NCBI RefSeq assembly: GCF_021295315.1 | Contig: NZ_JAIMJA010000006.1 | Coordinates: 124,001 to 188,000 of the forward strand | Direction: 5' to 3' | DNA length: 64,000 nt | Origin: Motilimonas cestriensis | Lineage (GTDB): Bacteria > Pseudomonadota > Gammaproteobacteria > Enterobacterales > CBDFNC01 | In this document: positions 28,547-38,854 of the stretch, in pieces | Layout of the letters: each line of letters begins with the position of its first letter | How positions within the stretch are numbered: the stretch's first letter is position 1 | Notes under the pieces: model-generated | Databases searched by the model: none | Told to the model about the DNA's origin: nothing | The model's input: the letters and a program-made list of their open reading frames with translations, nothing else | Translations under genes and position numbers: made by a program

Positions 28547-29923
28547 ATGAAAGTAACAGTATTTGGTATTGGATATGTCGGTTTAGTACAAGCAGCAGTA
28601 TTGGCTGACGCTGGTCATAGCGTGTGTTGCGTTGATATTGATAGCAACAAAATTGAAAACCTCAAAAAAGGCATTATCCCAATTTACGAGCCAGGCTTAA
28701 CGCCATTAGTTGAAAGTAATTACCAAGCTGGTCGCTTGCTATTCACTACTGACGCTGCAGAAGGCGTGAACTTCGGTGAGTTGCAATTTATTGCCGTGGG
28801 TACACCGCCAGATGAAGATGGCTCAGCTGACCTTAAATACGTGTTAAAAGTAGCAGAAACCATCGCTACCCATATGCAAGCGCCAAAAGTGGTTATCGAC
28901 AAATCAACCGTACCTGTAGGCACGGCGGATAAAGTATCAGCCAAAATGGCACAAGTGCTAGCCGAGCGTAATGTTACTATCGACTTCTCAGTAGTATCAA
29001 ACCCTGAATTCTTGAAAGAAGGCGCAGCGGTTAACGACTGTAAACGCCCTGACCGCATTGTAATCGGTACTGACTCAAAAGAAGCCGAAGAGCTAATGCG
29101 TGAGTTATACGCGCCATTTAACCGTAATCACGACAAAATAGTGATCATGGATATTAAAAGTGCGGAGCTAACTAAATACGCAGCTAACTGTATGCTGGCG
29201 ACTAAAATCAGCTTCATGAATGAAATGTCGAACCTTGCTGAGAAGCTAGGTGCAGATATTGAAATGGTACGCCAAGGTATCGGCTCTGATGAGCGTATTG
29301 GCTACCACTTTATTTATCCTGGTTGTGGCTACGGCGGTTCATGTTTCCCTAAAGACGTACAAGCCTTGATCCGTACAGCTGAATCGATTGGTTACAACTC
29401 TGAAATTTTAAAAGCGGTTGAGTCAATCAACTACAAACAAAAAGAAAAACTGTTCGAATACATCTGTAAGCATTACCAAGTGTGGGACCAAGCGCAAACA
29501 GGCAATATTGAAGGCCTATTAGCCGGTAAAACCATTGCACTTTGGGGTCTATCATTTAAACCCAACACCGATGATATGCGCGATGCATCGAGCCGCCGCT
29601 TAATGGAAACCTTATGGCAAGCGGGCGCTAAAGTACAAGCGTATGACCCAGAAGCCATGGAAGAAACGCAGCGTATCTACGGCAGTCGCAGTGATTTATC
29701 ACTAATGGGAACCAAAGAGTCGGCGCTAAATGGCGCAGATGCGCTTGTTATCTGTACCGAATGGCAAAGCTTCAGAGCGCCAGATTTTGACCTTATCAAA
29801 AACGCACTGAGTGAAAGCGTTATATTTGATGGCCGCAATATGTTCGAACCAGAGCGTATGAATAAAAAAGGGTTTGCGTATTACTGTATTGGCCGAGCCT
29901 TATCTGTTGAGGGCGCGAAATAA
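28547..29923 (+). CDS. ugd: UDP-glucose 6-dehydrogenase
   Basis: A 458-residue enzyme with the NAD site [50 protein letters not shown] and the catalytic Cys in [14 protein letters not shown]. It oxidises UDP-Glc to UDP-GlcA, which the next gene product epimerises. Its stop overlaps the next ATG by one base (TAATG), so the two are translationally coupled. Confidence 0.96.
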   Translation: MKVTVFGIGYVGLVQAAVLADAGHSVCCVDIDSNKIENLKKGIIPIYEPGLTPLVESNYQAGRLLFTTDAAEGVNFGELQFIAVGTPPDEDGSADLKYVLKVAETIATHMQAPKVVIDKSTVPVGTADKVSAKMAQVLAERNVTIDFSVVSNPEFLKEGAAVNDCKRPDRIVIGTDSKEAEELMRELYAPFNRNHDKIVIMDIKSAELTKYAANCMLATKISFMNEMSNLAEKLGADIEMVRQGIGSDERIGYHFIYPGCGYGGSCFPKDVQALIRTAESIGYNSEILKAVESINYKQKEKLFEYICKHYQVWDQAQTGNIEGLLAGKTIALWGLSFKPNTDDMRDASSRRLMETLWQAGAKVQAYDPEAMEETQRIYGSRSDLSLMGTKESALNGADALVICTEWQSFRAPDFDLIKNALSESVIFDGRNMFEPERMNKKGFAYYCIGRALSVEGAK

Positions 29924-30927
29924 TGAAATACTTAGTCACTGGCGCCGCAGGCTTTATCGGCAACTTTGTTGCAGAACGTTTATGTGAACAAGGCCATGAA
30001 GTAGTTGGCTTGGATAATTTAAATGATTATTACGATCCAAATTTAAAGCTAGCAAGGCTTAAACGTATTGAGCATTTAACATCATTTCGCTTTGTTAAAA
30101 TGGACTTAGCTGATCGCGATGGCATAGCAATGTTATTTGCCGATGAGCAATTTGATCGCGTGATCCATTTAGCCGCGCAAGCGGGGGTACGCTATTCAAT
30201 TGAAAACCCAATGGCCTATATAGATTCTAACTTGGTTGGCATGGCAACCATTCTAGAAGGCTGTCGCCATAACAAAGTGAAACATTTAGTGTATGCGTCG
30301 TCTAGCTCGGTATATGGTATGAATGAGAAAATGCCATTCTCTACCGAAGATGCCGTTGATCACCCTGTTTCATTATACGCAGCGACCAAAAAATCAAATG
30401 AGCTGATGGCGCACAGTTATAGCCATCTATATGATTTACCAACCACTGGCTTACGCTTTTTTACGGTTTACGGACCATGGGGACGCCCAGACATGGCGCC
30501 TTTCCTATTTACCGATGCGATTTTAAATGATCGTGAAATTAAAGTGTTTAACCACGGCAAAATGAAGCGTGACTTTACCTATATTGACGACATCGTTGAA
30601 GGCATTATTCGTATTCAAGATGTAGTGCCAGTGCGTGACGCTGAAAACCCAAATACATCGCCATCATCGAGTAAAGCCCCTTATAAAGTGTTCAATATTG
30701 GTAATAACGAACCCATCGCGTTAATGACATTTATTGAAGCGATTGAAAAAGCTGCGGGTAAAACGGCAGAGAAAAACTACATGCCAATGCAAGCGGGTGA
30801 TGTTCCTGCCACCTTTGCAGATATAGACAGTTTACAAGCAGCGGTGGGCTTTAAACCTGACACCAAGATCGAATACGGTATGCAGCAGTTTGTAGATTGG
30901 TATTCTAGTTTTTATCTAAATAAATAA
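29923..30927 (+). CDS. UDP-glucuronate 4-epimerase
   Basis: A 334-residue short-chain dehydrogenase/epimerase with TGAAGFIGNFVAERL, the substrate region GLDNLNDYYDPNLK, HLAAQAGVRYSIENP, SSSSVYG and the catalytic pair in YAATKKSNE. The pattern is that of CapI/LspL-type enzymes, which make UDP-galacturonate from UDP-glucuronate. Direct coupling to ugd supports this. The polymer therefore probably contains GalA as well as, or instead of, GlcA. Confidence 0.93.
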   Translation: MKYLVTGAAGFIGNFVAERLCEQGHEVVGLDNLNDYYDPNLKLARLKRIEHLTSFRFVKMDLADRDGIAMLFADEQFDRVIHLAAQAGVRYSIENPMAYIDSNLVGMATILEGCRHNKVKHLVYASSSSVYGMNEKMPFSTEDAVDHPVSLYAATKKSNELMAHSYSHLYDLPTTGLRFFTVYGPWGRPDMAPFLFTDAILNDREIKVFNHGKMKRDFTYIDDIVEGIIRIQDVVPVRDAENPNTSPSSSKAPYKVFNIGNNEPIALMTFIEAIEKAAGKTAEKNYMPMQAGDVPATFADIDSLQAAVGFKPDTKIEYGMQQFVDWYSSFYLNK

Positions 30928-30948
30928 TATAACTTCAATGTAGGCATC

Positions 30949-32037
30949 ATGAACATACAGTTTGTTTTGAAAGACTTTGCTAAATCCGGTGGGGTTGAGC
31001 GCATACAATATAATTTAGCAAAGAAATTTAAATCAGATGGTCATGATGTTAGCTTTTATATACTCAATGGGGATTCGATAGATTTAGATCCTAGTAAAGA
31101 GTTTAAAACATATAAAGGAAGTAAAACTGGTCTTTTTTCATTTTTTTTAGAGATTTTAAAGCTCAGGAAAAATATTATTGATAATGAATTAGACGTTGTT
31201 ATTGGTGCTAAAGAACAAGCTAATTTAGCTATTTTCTTCTCTTCTTTATTCACTAAAATTAGCGCTATATATACTCGGCATTCTGCTTTGAACGTGTCAG
31301 AGCAAAAAATAAATGAAAGGTCTGTCTTACTTATTTATAGCCTCCTAACACTTGGTAAAGGCAAAGTTGTAACTGTATCTCACGCACTTAAAGATTCATT
31401 AGTGGAGGGATTACCATGGGGCAAGAAAAAAATTCATGTTTGTCCTAATCCAGTAATAACGGCATCAATTTTTGAAAAAGCAAAGATACCGCTGCCCGGT
31501 ATAACGCTCCCTGATTCTTATATCTGTACAGCCGGTCGATTAACAAGAACAAAAGGTTATGACTTATTAATACAAGCTTATAGTAAGTGCATTAAAAAGA
31601 ATTCAAATTTCCCTGATCTTGTTATCGCGGGAGCGGGTGAAGAGCAAGACACATTAACGAGCTTAGTAAAAGAACTAAATATTGAGAAAAAAGTTCATTT
31701 TTTAGGTCATGTTAATAACCCTTACTTTGTAATGAAAAACAGTAGTGGTTTCGTATTAAGCTCTCGAAATGAAGGCTTGCCTACAGTGCTTATAGAGGCA
31801 ATCGCGCTCGGTGTTAACGTGGTCTCGGTTGACTGCCCCACAGGACCAAGTGAAATATTGGACGGGGGCCGAATTGGGCAGTTAGTTCCAGTAGAAGATA
31901 TCCAGGCTCTAGCTGATGCGATGCAAATAATGCCTTTTAAGAAGTTAAGTCTGTCTGATATCGCTGAAATGGATCGCTATTCTTTAGAGCAGTCATCTAT
32001 ATCGTATTCCAAATTATTTAGACAAAAGAGTTGTTAA
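30949..32037 (+). CDS. Glycosyltransferase, GT4 family
   Basis: A 362-residue GT-B enzyme: N-terminal KSGGVERIQYNLAKKF glycine loop, AGRLTRTKGYDLLIQAYS at the start of the nucleotide-sugar domain, and the EX7E-type region SSRNEGLPTVLIEAIALG. The following CPTGPSEIL is shared with the next gene, so the two may be related by duplication. It is a retaining, inner-membrane-associated transferase acting on the lipid-linked repeat unit. Donor and linkage are unknown. Codon use is much more AT-rich than in ugd or manC. Confidence 0.9.
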   Translation: MNIQFVLKDFAKSGGVERIQYNLAKKFKSDGHDVSFYILNGDSIDLDPSKEFKTYKGSKTGLFSFFLEILKLRKNIIDNELDVVIGAKEQANLAIFFSSLFTKISAIYTRHSALNVSEQKINERSVLLIYSLLTLGKGKVVTVSHALKDSLVEGLPWGKKKIHVCPNPVITASIFEKAKIPLPGITLPDSYICTAGRLTRTKGYDLLIQAYSKCIKKNSNFPDLVIAGAGEEQDTLTSLVKELNIEKKVHFLGHVNNPYFVMKNSSGFVLSSRNEGLPTVLIEAIALGVNVVSVDCPTGPSEILDGGRIGQLVPVEDIQALADAMQIMPFKKLSLSDIAEMDRYSLEQSSISYSKLFRQKSC

Positions 32038-33143
32038 TGAAAGTCGCAATTGTAATTCATGATTTGAGAGGCGGCGGTGCAGAAAAAATGATGATGCGCC
32101 TAGCTAATGCCATTAGTAAACACCAACATCACGTGGATCTAGTTTTATTAACAGATGGTGGTGTTAATAAGAGCAGCTTAAGTACAGGCGTAAATTTAAT
32201 CGAATTAAAGTCATCACGAACAGCTAGCGCAGTACCGCGATTGAGAGAGTATTTGAAAAGTAATCAACCTGATCAAGTGCTGTCAGCATTGACGCATGTG
32301 AATGTGATTGCATTTTTTGCTTGTTTATCTCTTGGTTGGCTATCTCGATTGCACTGTAGTGAAAGAAACGCTTTTTCATTTGATAAGCATGTTAACAACA
32401 GCCCTTTAATAAAGTTTGCATATTTTTTGGCTCCATTTATATATCGTTCAATGCCGAACCCTGTGATAGCTGTTTCTAAAGGCGTTGGGCTTGATTTAAT
32501 TGAAACCACAGTCGTAGCTGAAAAAAATGTTATAAATTTACCTAACCCTACTTTAGATGATGACTTTAGATTGCGAGAGTTTTCAATGCCTACCCATCCT
32601 TGGTTATTGGAAAAAACAAAACCTGTGATTGTTGGATTAGGTCGCCTTGCACCGCAAAAGGGGTTTTCAGATCTTATTAGCGCTTTTGCGATACTTAAGC
32701 AAACAATAGATGCCCGTCTTGTTATTTTTGGAGAGGGCGATCTACGTATGAGCTTACAGCTCCAAATCGATGAGCTCAACTTAACTGAAGATGTCTGTTT
32801 GCATGGTTATGTAAGCTCACCAATGGATGAAATTCATCATGCAGATTTATTTGTACTGTCCTCATTATTCGAAGGCAGTCCAAATGCTTTAGTTGAGGCC
32901 ATGGCTTCAAGATGTAAAGTTGTCTCAACACGCTGTCCATGTGGCCCCGATGAGATATTAGCTGAAGGAGCAGTTGGTAAGTTGGTTCCTGTTAGCTCCC
33001 CTAGAGAGTTAGCTGATGCTATGAGTGATAGCTTGTCCAATACCCAGTATGATTTTGACAATCAACTTGATCATATAGAACGCTATACGGCTAACAACTC
33101 CGCGATTTCATATTTAAATGCGATGGTAAATAAACGTGCTTAA
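32037..33143 (+). CDS. Glycosyltransferase, GT4 family
   Basis: A 368-residue GT-B enzyme with HDLRGGGAEKMMMRLANAI at the N-terminus, VGLGRLAPQKGFSDLISAF and LSSLFEGSPNALVEAMASR (EX7E region), then CPCGPDEIL as in its neighbour. The start at 32037 overlaps the preceding stop (TAATG), so translation is coupled. Function is to add a sugar to the repeat unit; specificity is unknown. Confidence 0.9.
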   Translation: MKVAIVIHDLRGGGAEKMMMRLANAISKHQHHVDLVLLTDGGVNKSSLSTGVNLIELKSSRTASAVPRLREYLKSNQPDQVLSALTHVNVIAFFACLSLGWLSRLHCSERNAFSFDKHVNNSPLIKFAYFLAPFIYRSMPNPVIAVSKGVGLDLIETTVVAEKNVINLPNPTLDDDFRLREFSMPTHPWLLEKTKPVIVGLGRLAPQKGFSDLISAFAILKQTIDARLVIFGEGDLRMSLQLQIDELNLTEDVCLHGYVSSPMDEIHHADLFVLSSLFEGSPNALVEAMASRCKVVSTRCPCGPDEILAEGAVGKLVPVSSPRELADAMSDSLSNTQYDFDNQLDHIERYTANNSAISYLNAMVNKRA

Positions 33144-34395
33144 ACTGAATTTCGAAATTAGATTCAGCACTATAATGACAATGCTGTTAGTTTTAGGTGT
33201 GTTATATTATTTTAAAGTTCTAGGTTTTATTTACGGAGTTGCTTTTTCAGGAGGGGGTAATCTTTTAGATGCGTCTCTGGAAGGGAATCCTGTGAATAAA
33301 TTCTCCGGAATTTTAATCATAATGATGAGTTTATTTTGTTTACTATATACTAACTCGATTCAAAAAATTAGCTTTTGGAAAAAAACAAGTTTAATGTGGA
33401 TTATTCCACTTTTTTGTTTTTTATCGATCTTCTGGTCGGTTGAGCCAAGCTACACTCTGAAAAGAAGTATTGCATTATTCGCATTATTCCTATTTTCATT
33501 GCACTTGACACATTTTTATAAAGAAATTGATTTACTGTATTTCCTCGGGTGTACTATCAGCGCTTGTGCTGTTGCTGGCCTAGTAATTGGCTTGCTTGCT
33601 CCTTCTTTGGTTTTTTTACAAGGCGGTATAAGAGGAGGGGCATTTATTGGTATTTTAGCCGATAAAAATGCCGGAGCCAGGCTATATGCAATTGGTATAA
33701 CGATTCTATTTCCATACCTACTTCAAGGGAATCGAAAGGTCTTATTTATTATAATGCCGATCATTCTAGCCCTACTTCTTTCTAAGTCTGCTTCTGGTGT
33801 TGCTCTTTGCGGGATAGGAGTGTTAACGATTCTCTATTTTAACCTCTTTCCTTTTAATAGAAACTCATCCAACTATATTGGCCAGGTATTACTGTCACTG
33901 ATTGGGTATGTTCTACTTGGAGTTGCTCTGTATCTTGTTAAAGAAGTAGTATTTATTCTATTAGAAAGGGATAGCGATTTAACCGACAGGAAGGTGATAT
34001 GGGATATTATTACACCATATGTAGAGCAAAAGCATTGGTTAGGTTACGGATTTGGTGCGTTTTGGACGAGTGGAAGCGCGCTGGATTTCATTGAGCGTTG
34101 GGGATTTATAGGAAATGCACATAACGGTTATATAGAAACAAAATTAGACGGCGGTGTTGTCTTTTTATATTTGACCAATGGACTCATTTTTCTTTCTATG
34201 CTTAAAAGTCTTGTATATATTCCCAAAGAAAGTCGAAGTAATGAATGCTCTGTATCTCTAGCTATTATGGTAATTGTACTCGTTGCTAATTCAATTGCCC
34301 ATGTTATACCTAATTATTATGCTGCTGACTTCTTTCTTCTAATTATAGTTATGTTCTTATCTTTGAGCTTTAGGGGGCAAGAAAGTGAAGCATAG
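33136..34395 (+). CDS. Wzy-like O-antigen/exopolysaccharide polymerase
   Basis: A 419-residue membrane protein with about ten to twelve segments and a hydrophilic periplasmic stretch near 275-340 containing DSDLTDRKVIWDIITPYV and HNGYIETKLDGG, typical of the O-antigen ligase/polymerase (Wzy_C/RfaL) fold. With Wzx encoded at 36.3 kb it points to Wzx/Wzy-dependent assembly. A ligase role is possible but less likely in this context. The start is uncertain: GTG at 33136 overlaps the previous gene by 8 bases; ATG at 33175 is the alternative. Confidence 0.82.
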   Translation: MLKLNFEIRFSTIMTMLLVLGVLYYFKVLGFIYGVAFSGGGNLLDASLEGNPVNKFSGILIIMMSLFCLLYTNSIQKISFWKKTSLMWIIPLFCFLSIFWSVEPSYTLKRSIALFALFLFSLHLTHFYKEIDLLYFLGCTISACAVAGLVIGLLAPSLVFLQGGIRGGAFIGILADKNAGARLYAIGITILFPYLLQGNRKVLFIIMPIILALLLSKSASGVALCGIGVLTILYFNLFPFNRNSSNYIGQVLLSLIGYVLLGVALYLVKEVVFILLERDSDLTDRKVIWDIITPYVEQKHWLGYGFGAFWTSGSALDFIERWGFIGNAHNGYIETKLDGGVVFLYLTNGLIFLSMLKSLVYIPKESRSNECSVSLAIMVIVLVANSIAHVIPNYYAADFFLLIIVMFLSLSFRGQESEA

Positions 34396-35314
34396 TGATA
34401 TTGTCGTTATCATACCAATGTATAATTCAAAAGATACAATACTAAGAGCGCTTAACTCGATTGACGCTCAAACAATAATCCCAAATAGAGTTGTTGTTGT
34501 TGATGATGGCTCCGTAGATGAGTCTGTTAGTATTGTCAAAGACTACGCTAAAAACTCCAAGTTACTCATAAATGTTTTGTTACAACCAAATTCAGGCCCT
34601 GCAGCTGCTCGAAATAAAGGAATAACTTATTCGACTGAAAATTTAATTTGTTTCTTAGATTCTGATGATGAATGGTGTAATACGAAACTAGAAGAGCAGC
34701 TCTGCTTATATAATAAACTAACCGATGAAGGTCGAAATGTTGGTCTGATCGATTGCTTTATGGTGGATATTAAAGGTGATAAAGAAGTTGAGCAACATAA
34801 CTTTGTTTTAAAGGGGAATCATTTTAAAGATTTTCTTACGATGAATGTTGTTAAAGGTACTCCGTGCGTAATGGTTAGAAAGGATGTTGTTGAAGAATGT
34901 GGTGGTTTCGATGAAGAGCTTAAGTTTGCTGAAGATAGATTGCTCTGGTCTAAAATTTCTCATCGCTATGAAATGCATACGGTGACCAAGGTGTTAGTTA
35001 AACGCTACTTTGGCAATGAAGGTAATATTACTTTTTATCCTGAAAAAAATTATGTTCATAAAATGTTGTTTGTTGAGAAATTCTTAAACGAGTTCTCATG
35101 TTATTTAGATTCTGAACAAAAAATTAAGTTTCGATTGAGTAATATATATGATTTCTTAACCGTTTTTTACGCTAATAAAAACTACAACTGGGTTAAAGTT
35201 AGTTATAAAGATATGATGAGTGTTTCATTGAAATCTTTTTATTATAATAATTACTTTGCAACGTTAAAGTTCATAGCTTCTTGTGTTAAAGATAAAAGAA
35301 AAAGTGATGTCTGA
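34385..35314 (+). CDS. Glycosyltransferase, GT2 family
   Basis: A 309-residue GT-A enzyme with VVIIPMYNSKDTILRALNSI, VVVVDDGSVDES and the DXD-type FLDSDDEW motif. The rest is less conserved and probably binds acceptor. GTG start at 34385, preceded by TTAGGGGGC, overlapping the polymerase gene by 11 bases. Inverting sugar transferase for the repeat unit; donor unknown. Confidence 0.9.
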   Translation: MKHSDIVVIIPMYNSKDTILRALNSIDAQTIIPNRVVVVDDGSVDESVSIVKDYAKNSKLLINVLLQPNSGPAAARNKGITYSTENLICFLDSDDEWCNTKLEEQLCLYNKLTDEGRNVGLIDCFMVDIKGDKEVEQHNFVLKGNHFKDFLTMNVVKGTPCVMVRKDVVEECGGFDEELKFAEDRLLWSKISHRYEMHTVTKVLVKRYFGNEGNITFYPEKNYVHKMLFVEKFLNEFSCYLDSEQKIKFRLSNIYDFLTVFYANKNYNWVKVSYKDMMSVSLKSFYYNNYFATLKFIASCVKDKRKSDV

Positions 35315-36284
35315 AAATTTTATTTCAATGGATGAGCGACCGCTTATCTCAATCATAACACCGACATATAATCGTGATACGCTTATTGGAAGAGCAATAG
35401 AGAGTATACTAAATCAAACTTATGATAATTTTGAGTTAATTATTATTGATGATGGCTCCACTGATAGTACTGAATTGGTTGTTAATAATTACATTAATGA
35501 TGATCGTGTGAATTATTACAAGCAAAAAAATAGTGGAAAGCCTTCTTTAGCAAGAAATGCAGCTTTAAAATATGTAACTGGAGAATGGGTTGCTTTTCTT
35601 GATTCTGATGACACTTGGTATAAAGATAAACTTCAAAAACAAGTTGATGTTATTAAATTCGCACAAAAAAATGAAATAGAACTAGCAATTGTATCTGGTG
35701 ATTACGATGAAATTGTTAGTGGTGTTAAATCATCAAATACTTTTTTCCAAAAGTATAGTGTTAGAAAGCTTCTAGAAAAAGAGATTCTAATTTCATTACC
35801 CAATGGAGCCATATATAACCAGGAAGGGTTTCTAAAACAGTTATACTCAAGAGGTTTTTTATCGACACAGGCTAATCTAGTTAAAGCAAACTATATTCTT
35901 GAGGAAGAAGGATTTCGTGAGGATCTTCATTTTTTTGAAGATACTGATCTTTGGTTAAAAATTGCTAAGAAGTCAAATGTAGGATTGATTTATTCACCAG
36001 TTGCAACGTATCACCTTCATGGGAATAATATAACGAGTGGGCAGCCGAAAAGGCTTCTCACTGATACCATAAAGGGATTAAGTGACCACTTGCAATTAGT
36101 TAACCAATCCAAAGAAGTTTGTAATATTATAAATGAGCGTATTTGCTACTATAAACTTAATCTTTTTAGCTCTGATAATGAAGAAAAAATTACTATGTCA
36201 GACTTTGTATATAGTAGGCGAAACATGAAACAGTTTATTAAAGCCTTAATAATAAAAACAATAACAATGGGTAAGGCTAGATAA
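35307..36284 (+). CDS. Glycosyltransferase, GT2 family
   Basis: A GT-A enzyme of 325 residues from the ATG at 35307, with SIITPTYNRDTLIGRAIESI, LIIIDDGSTDSTE and AFLDSDDTWYKDK. It is similar in type to the gene before it, which it overlaps by 8 bases. A GTG one codon upstream is equally possible. It probably adds another residue of the repeat unit. Confidence 0.9.
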   Translation: MSENFISMDERPLISIITPTYNRDTLIGRAIESILNQTYDNFELIIIDDGSTDSTELVVNNYINDDRVNYYKQKNSGKPSLARNAALKYVTGEWVAFLDSDDTWYKDKLQKQVDVIKFAQKNEIELAIVSGDYDEIVSGVKSSNTFFQKYSVRKLLEKEILISLPNGAIYNQEGFLKQLYSRGFLSTQANLVKANYILEEEGFREDLHFFEDTDLWLKIAKKSNVGLIYSPVATYHLHGNNITSGQPKRLLTDTIKGLSDHLQLVNQSKEVCNIINERICYYKLNLFSSDNEEKITMSDFVYSRRNMKQFIKALIIKTITMGKAR

Positions 36285-37783
36285 TGAGTGTATTGAAAAA
36301 AGCTCTATCTGGATCCGCTATACAGATGCTTGCATTGGGCGTGAATGTATTGTCTGTTTTCTTTATTATGCCATATACAATTATGACTATTGGCCAAGAA
36401 ACTTATGGCCTTTGGGTTCTGATTGCGTCTTTTACAGGGTATTATTTTGTTCTTGATTTCGGGCTTAGTCAAACTGTTGTAAAGTACATGGCTGAAGCTA
36501 TATCTAAAGGAAAGAAGAGAAGACAAGACTTTCTATTAACAAATTTCATTGCTTTATTTACATTGATCTCATTCGTTGGGCTTATTCCTGTCTCTCTTGT
36601 AGTCATGCTAGTTTATTTGTTTTCCCCAGTTCATTTGGCTGAAATTGCATTGATTTTGACACTGTTAGCTGCGATTGAGTTTTTAGTATCTTTTCCATTT
36701 AGAGCTTTCCAAGGAACCGTCCAAGCTCATATGGATTTTCATATCACTGCTGGTATGGATATAGTAAAAGTAACACTTAGGACTATGTTGCTTTATTTTC
36801 TGCTTGACGCTGGCAAAGGTGCCATCTCATTAGGAATTGTCAGTTTAGTTAGTAGTGCTGTTTATTTTCTAGGCCTGGTAGTATATTCCATTTACAAATA
36901 TAATCCCTCATTTAGGCTCGTATACATATCTAAAAGGCAGTTTTTTAGTCTTTTTGGGTTTAGTAAACACATATTCCTTGCACAACTAGCAGATTTGCTT
37001 CGATTTAGAATTGATTATGTCGTTATTACAATGTTTACTAGTTTAGAAGCTGTTGCTCTCTATTCTATAGCTTCAAAAATTGCTGAGTATTTCAAACTGC
37101 TAAATGAGAAAATTGTGCAAGTATTTAGTCCTTACATGTTTAGAGTTATTTATGACGACAAACTGGGGGATAAGCAAAGCCTTTATATTTCTTTTTTCAA
37201 ATATTCGATGTTTTTCTCTTTTTTATCAGCATGCTCTGGTGTTCTATTAGTTCCATTTTTTATTGATAATTGGATGGGGAGTGAGTTTGTTGAGGCGTCG
37301 TTCTTTTCTTCTCTTTTAATCGTAGCTATTTCCGTGGCAGTATCACAGCTACCTAGTTACATTATGCTCCAATCTATTAATAAGCATAAATACTTCAGTT
37401 ACTTAGCATTGCTAGAGGGGTTGGGAAATCTAATAATATCTTTGGTGTTAGTAAAGTATTTAGGTGTTCTCGGTGTGGTTTTAGGGACATTTATCCCAAT
37501 GGTATTAATAAAGATAACGATGCTCCCTTGGTTTATACATAAGTATTTGGGTGTTAATCTTAAAAGCTATTATTGGCTTTTATCAAAGAATTTTATGTAT
37601 TCGTTGGTGTTTTTTATGTTGGGAGAGTCTGTTGTTGATTATTTCAATATAGTTCACCTTAGCTATTTTGAATTGTTTATCTCGCTTGTTCCATTTCTAT
37701 TTGTTTATATTCTTGTTTCACTTTTTATTATTTTCAGTAAAAATGAAAGGCGGAATCTGATTAATATTATTACTAGGAAGTAG
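36284..37783 (+). CDS. Polysaccharide flippase (Wzx/MATE-like)
   Basis: A 499-residue protein with about twelve to fourteen membrane segments. The N-terminus (SGSAIQMLALGVNVLSVFFI, GQETYGLWVLIASFTGYY, DFGLSQTVVKYMAEA) is typical of the polysaccharide transporter family that flips Und-PP-linked repeat units across the inner membrane. It overlaps the preceding stop by one base. Confidence 0.92.
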   Translation: MSVLKKALSGSAIQMLALGVNVLSVFFIMPYTIMTIGQETYGLWVLIASFTGYYFVLDFGLSQTVVKYMAEAISKGKKRRQDFLLTNFIALFTLISFVGLIPVSLVVMLVYLFSPVHLAEIALILTLLAAIEFLVSFPFRAFQGTVQAHMDFHITAGMDIVKVTLRTMLLYFLLDAGKGAISLGIVSLVSSAVYFLGLVVYSIYKYNPSFRLVYISKRQFFSLFGFSKHIFLAQLADLLRFRIDYVVITMFTSLEAVALYSIASKIAEYFKLLNEKIVQVFSPYMFRVIYDDKLGDKQSLYISFFKYSMFFSFLSACSGVLLVPFFIDNWMGSEFVEASFFSSLLIVAISVAVSQLPSYIMLQSINKHKYFSYLALLEGLGNLIISLVLVKYLGVLGVVLGTFIPMVLIKITMLPWFIHKYLGVNLKSYYWLLSKNFMYSLVFFMLGESVVDYFNIVHLSYFELFISLVPFLFVYILVSLFIIFSKNERRNLINIITRK

Positions 37784-37784
37784 T

Positions 37785-38852
37785 ATGTCAAAGTATCAAA
37801 CGTTAAAACATTATTTAAATATTAACAATGAGTCAAATAAATCTTGTTATATAGGTTGGGTAGGTTATAAAAATTTGGGTGATGAGATATTGTTTGATGC
37901 CCATAATGAGCTTTTCCCCAATGAGAATTTTAAACTCTACTTAAGAAGTAAAATATTAGATAATTTTTTTCCAAATGCTCATACTTACAAGTCGGCATTC
38001 CTTGGTGGTGGAACTTTAATTAATCAAGCAAATATCTGGCTCGAGTTGCTGGAGGACTTCCACAAAAAATCTGTTCCTCTATTTTGTTTTGGTACCGGTG
38101 TTGTCTCTCCTGATTTCTGGAACAGCAATGTTTCATGGGGCTGGCAAAATAGGATTCAAGAATGGGCTGATATGCTTAAAAAATTTGAATATGTTGGTGT
38201 TCGAGGTCCAATCTCTTGTAAACAGTTAACAGATCTAGGCGTTAAAGCCGAAATTATTGGTGATACAGCTATCAGTTTAGCTCCTAACTCAGTCGAAAGA
38301 AAATTGATTAAAGGGAAGCCTGTTGTTGGCATAAATATTGGTTTCACTAAAGGGAAAATGTGGGGAGAAGAAAAATCTTTCCTTTCTGAAATTGATAAAA
38401 CCATTAAAAAGTTGCTGGATACTGGTCACTCGATTAAACTTTTACCTGTCTGGGATGCCGATATACCTGTAAATAAAGCAATAATGGAACGATTTCCTGG
38501 TAAAGATATTGACTTAGTTTTAAGCTACGAAAATTATGAAGGTTACACTAATCAGCTAAAGCAGTGTGATGTGTTTGTTGGCGAAAAGCTTCATGCGACT
38601 GTTATTGCAACATTGCATAGAGTACCGTCAATAATGATTGAGTATAGGCCGAAGTGTTTAGAGTACATGATGTCTATTGAAATGGAACGGTACTGTATGA
38701 ACACGTCCACCTTCAAGGCTGAGGACTGCATTGATAAGGTGAATTTTTTACTATCCAATGCTAACCAAGTATCAACTGAATTGGAAGAAAGAATCTTACA
38801 CTACAAAAATATTCAATTTTCAAAATCAAAGCAAATTTCTCTTGGTCTTTAA
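37785..38852 (+). CDS. Polysaccharide pyruvyl transferase family protein
   Basis: A 355-residue protein opening with GWVGYKNLGDEILFDAHNEL and containing FLGGGTLINQANIWLELL, FGTGVVSP, EYVGVRGPISCKQL, GDTAISLAP and VFVGEKLHATVIATLH, all diagnostic of the CsaB/WcaK family. Such enzymes transfer pyruvate ketals from PEP to sugars, adding negative charge. In CsaB-type systems pyruvylated, ManNAc-containing polymers anchor SLH proteins; no SLH domain is seen in the window. Confidence 0.9.
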   Translation: MSKYQTLKHYLNINNESNKSCYIGWVGYKNLGDEILFDAHNELFPNENFKLYLRSKILDNFFPNAHTYKSAFLGGGTLINQANIWLELLEDFHKKSVPLFCFGTGVVSPDFWNSNVSWGWQNRIQEWADMLKKFEYVGVRGPISCKQLTDLGVKAEIIGDTAISLAPNSVERKLIKGKPVVGINIGFTKGKMWGEEKSFLSEIDKTIKKLLDTGHSIKLLPVWDADIPVNKAIMERFPGKDIDLVLSYENYEGYTNQLKQCDVFVGEKLHATVIATLHRVPSIMIEYRPKCLEYMMSIEMERYCMNTSTFKAEDCIDKVNFLLSNANQVSTELEERILHYKNIQFSKSKQISLGL

Positions 38853-38854
38853 TT

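Noticed and set aside
37785-38852. SLH-anchoring system linked to the pyruvyl transferase
   Set aside because: No SLH-domain protein is encoded in the window, so the CsaB-type role is not supported here.
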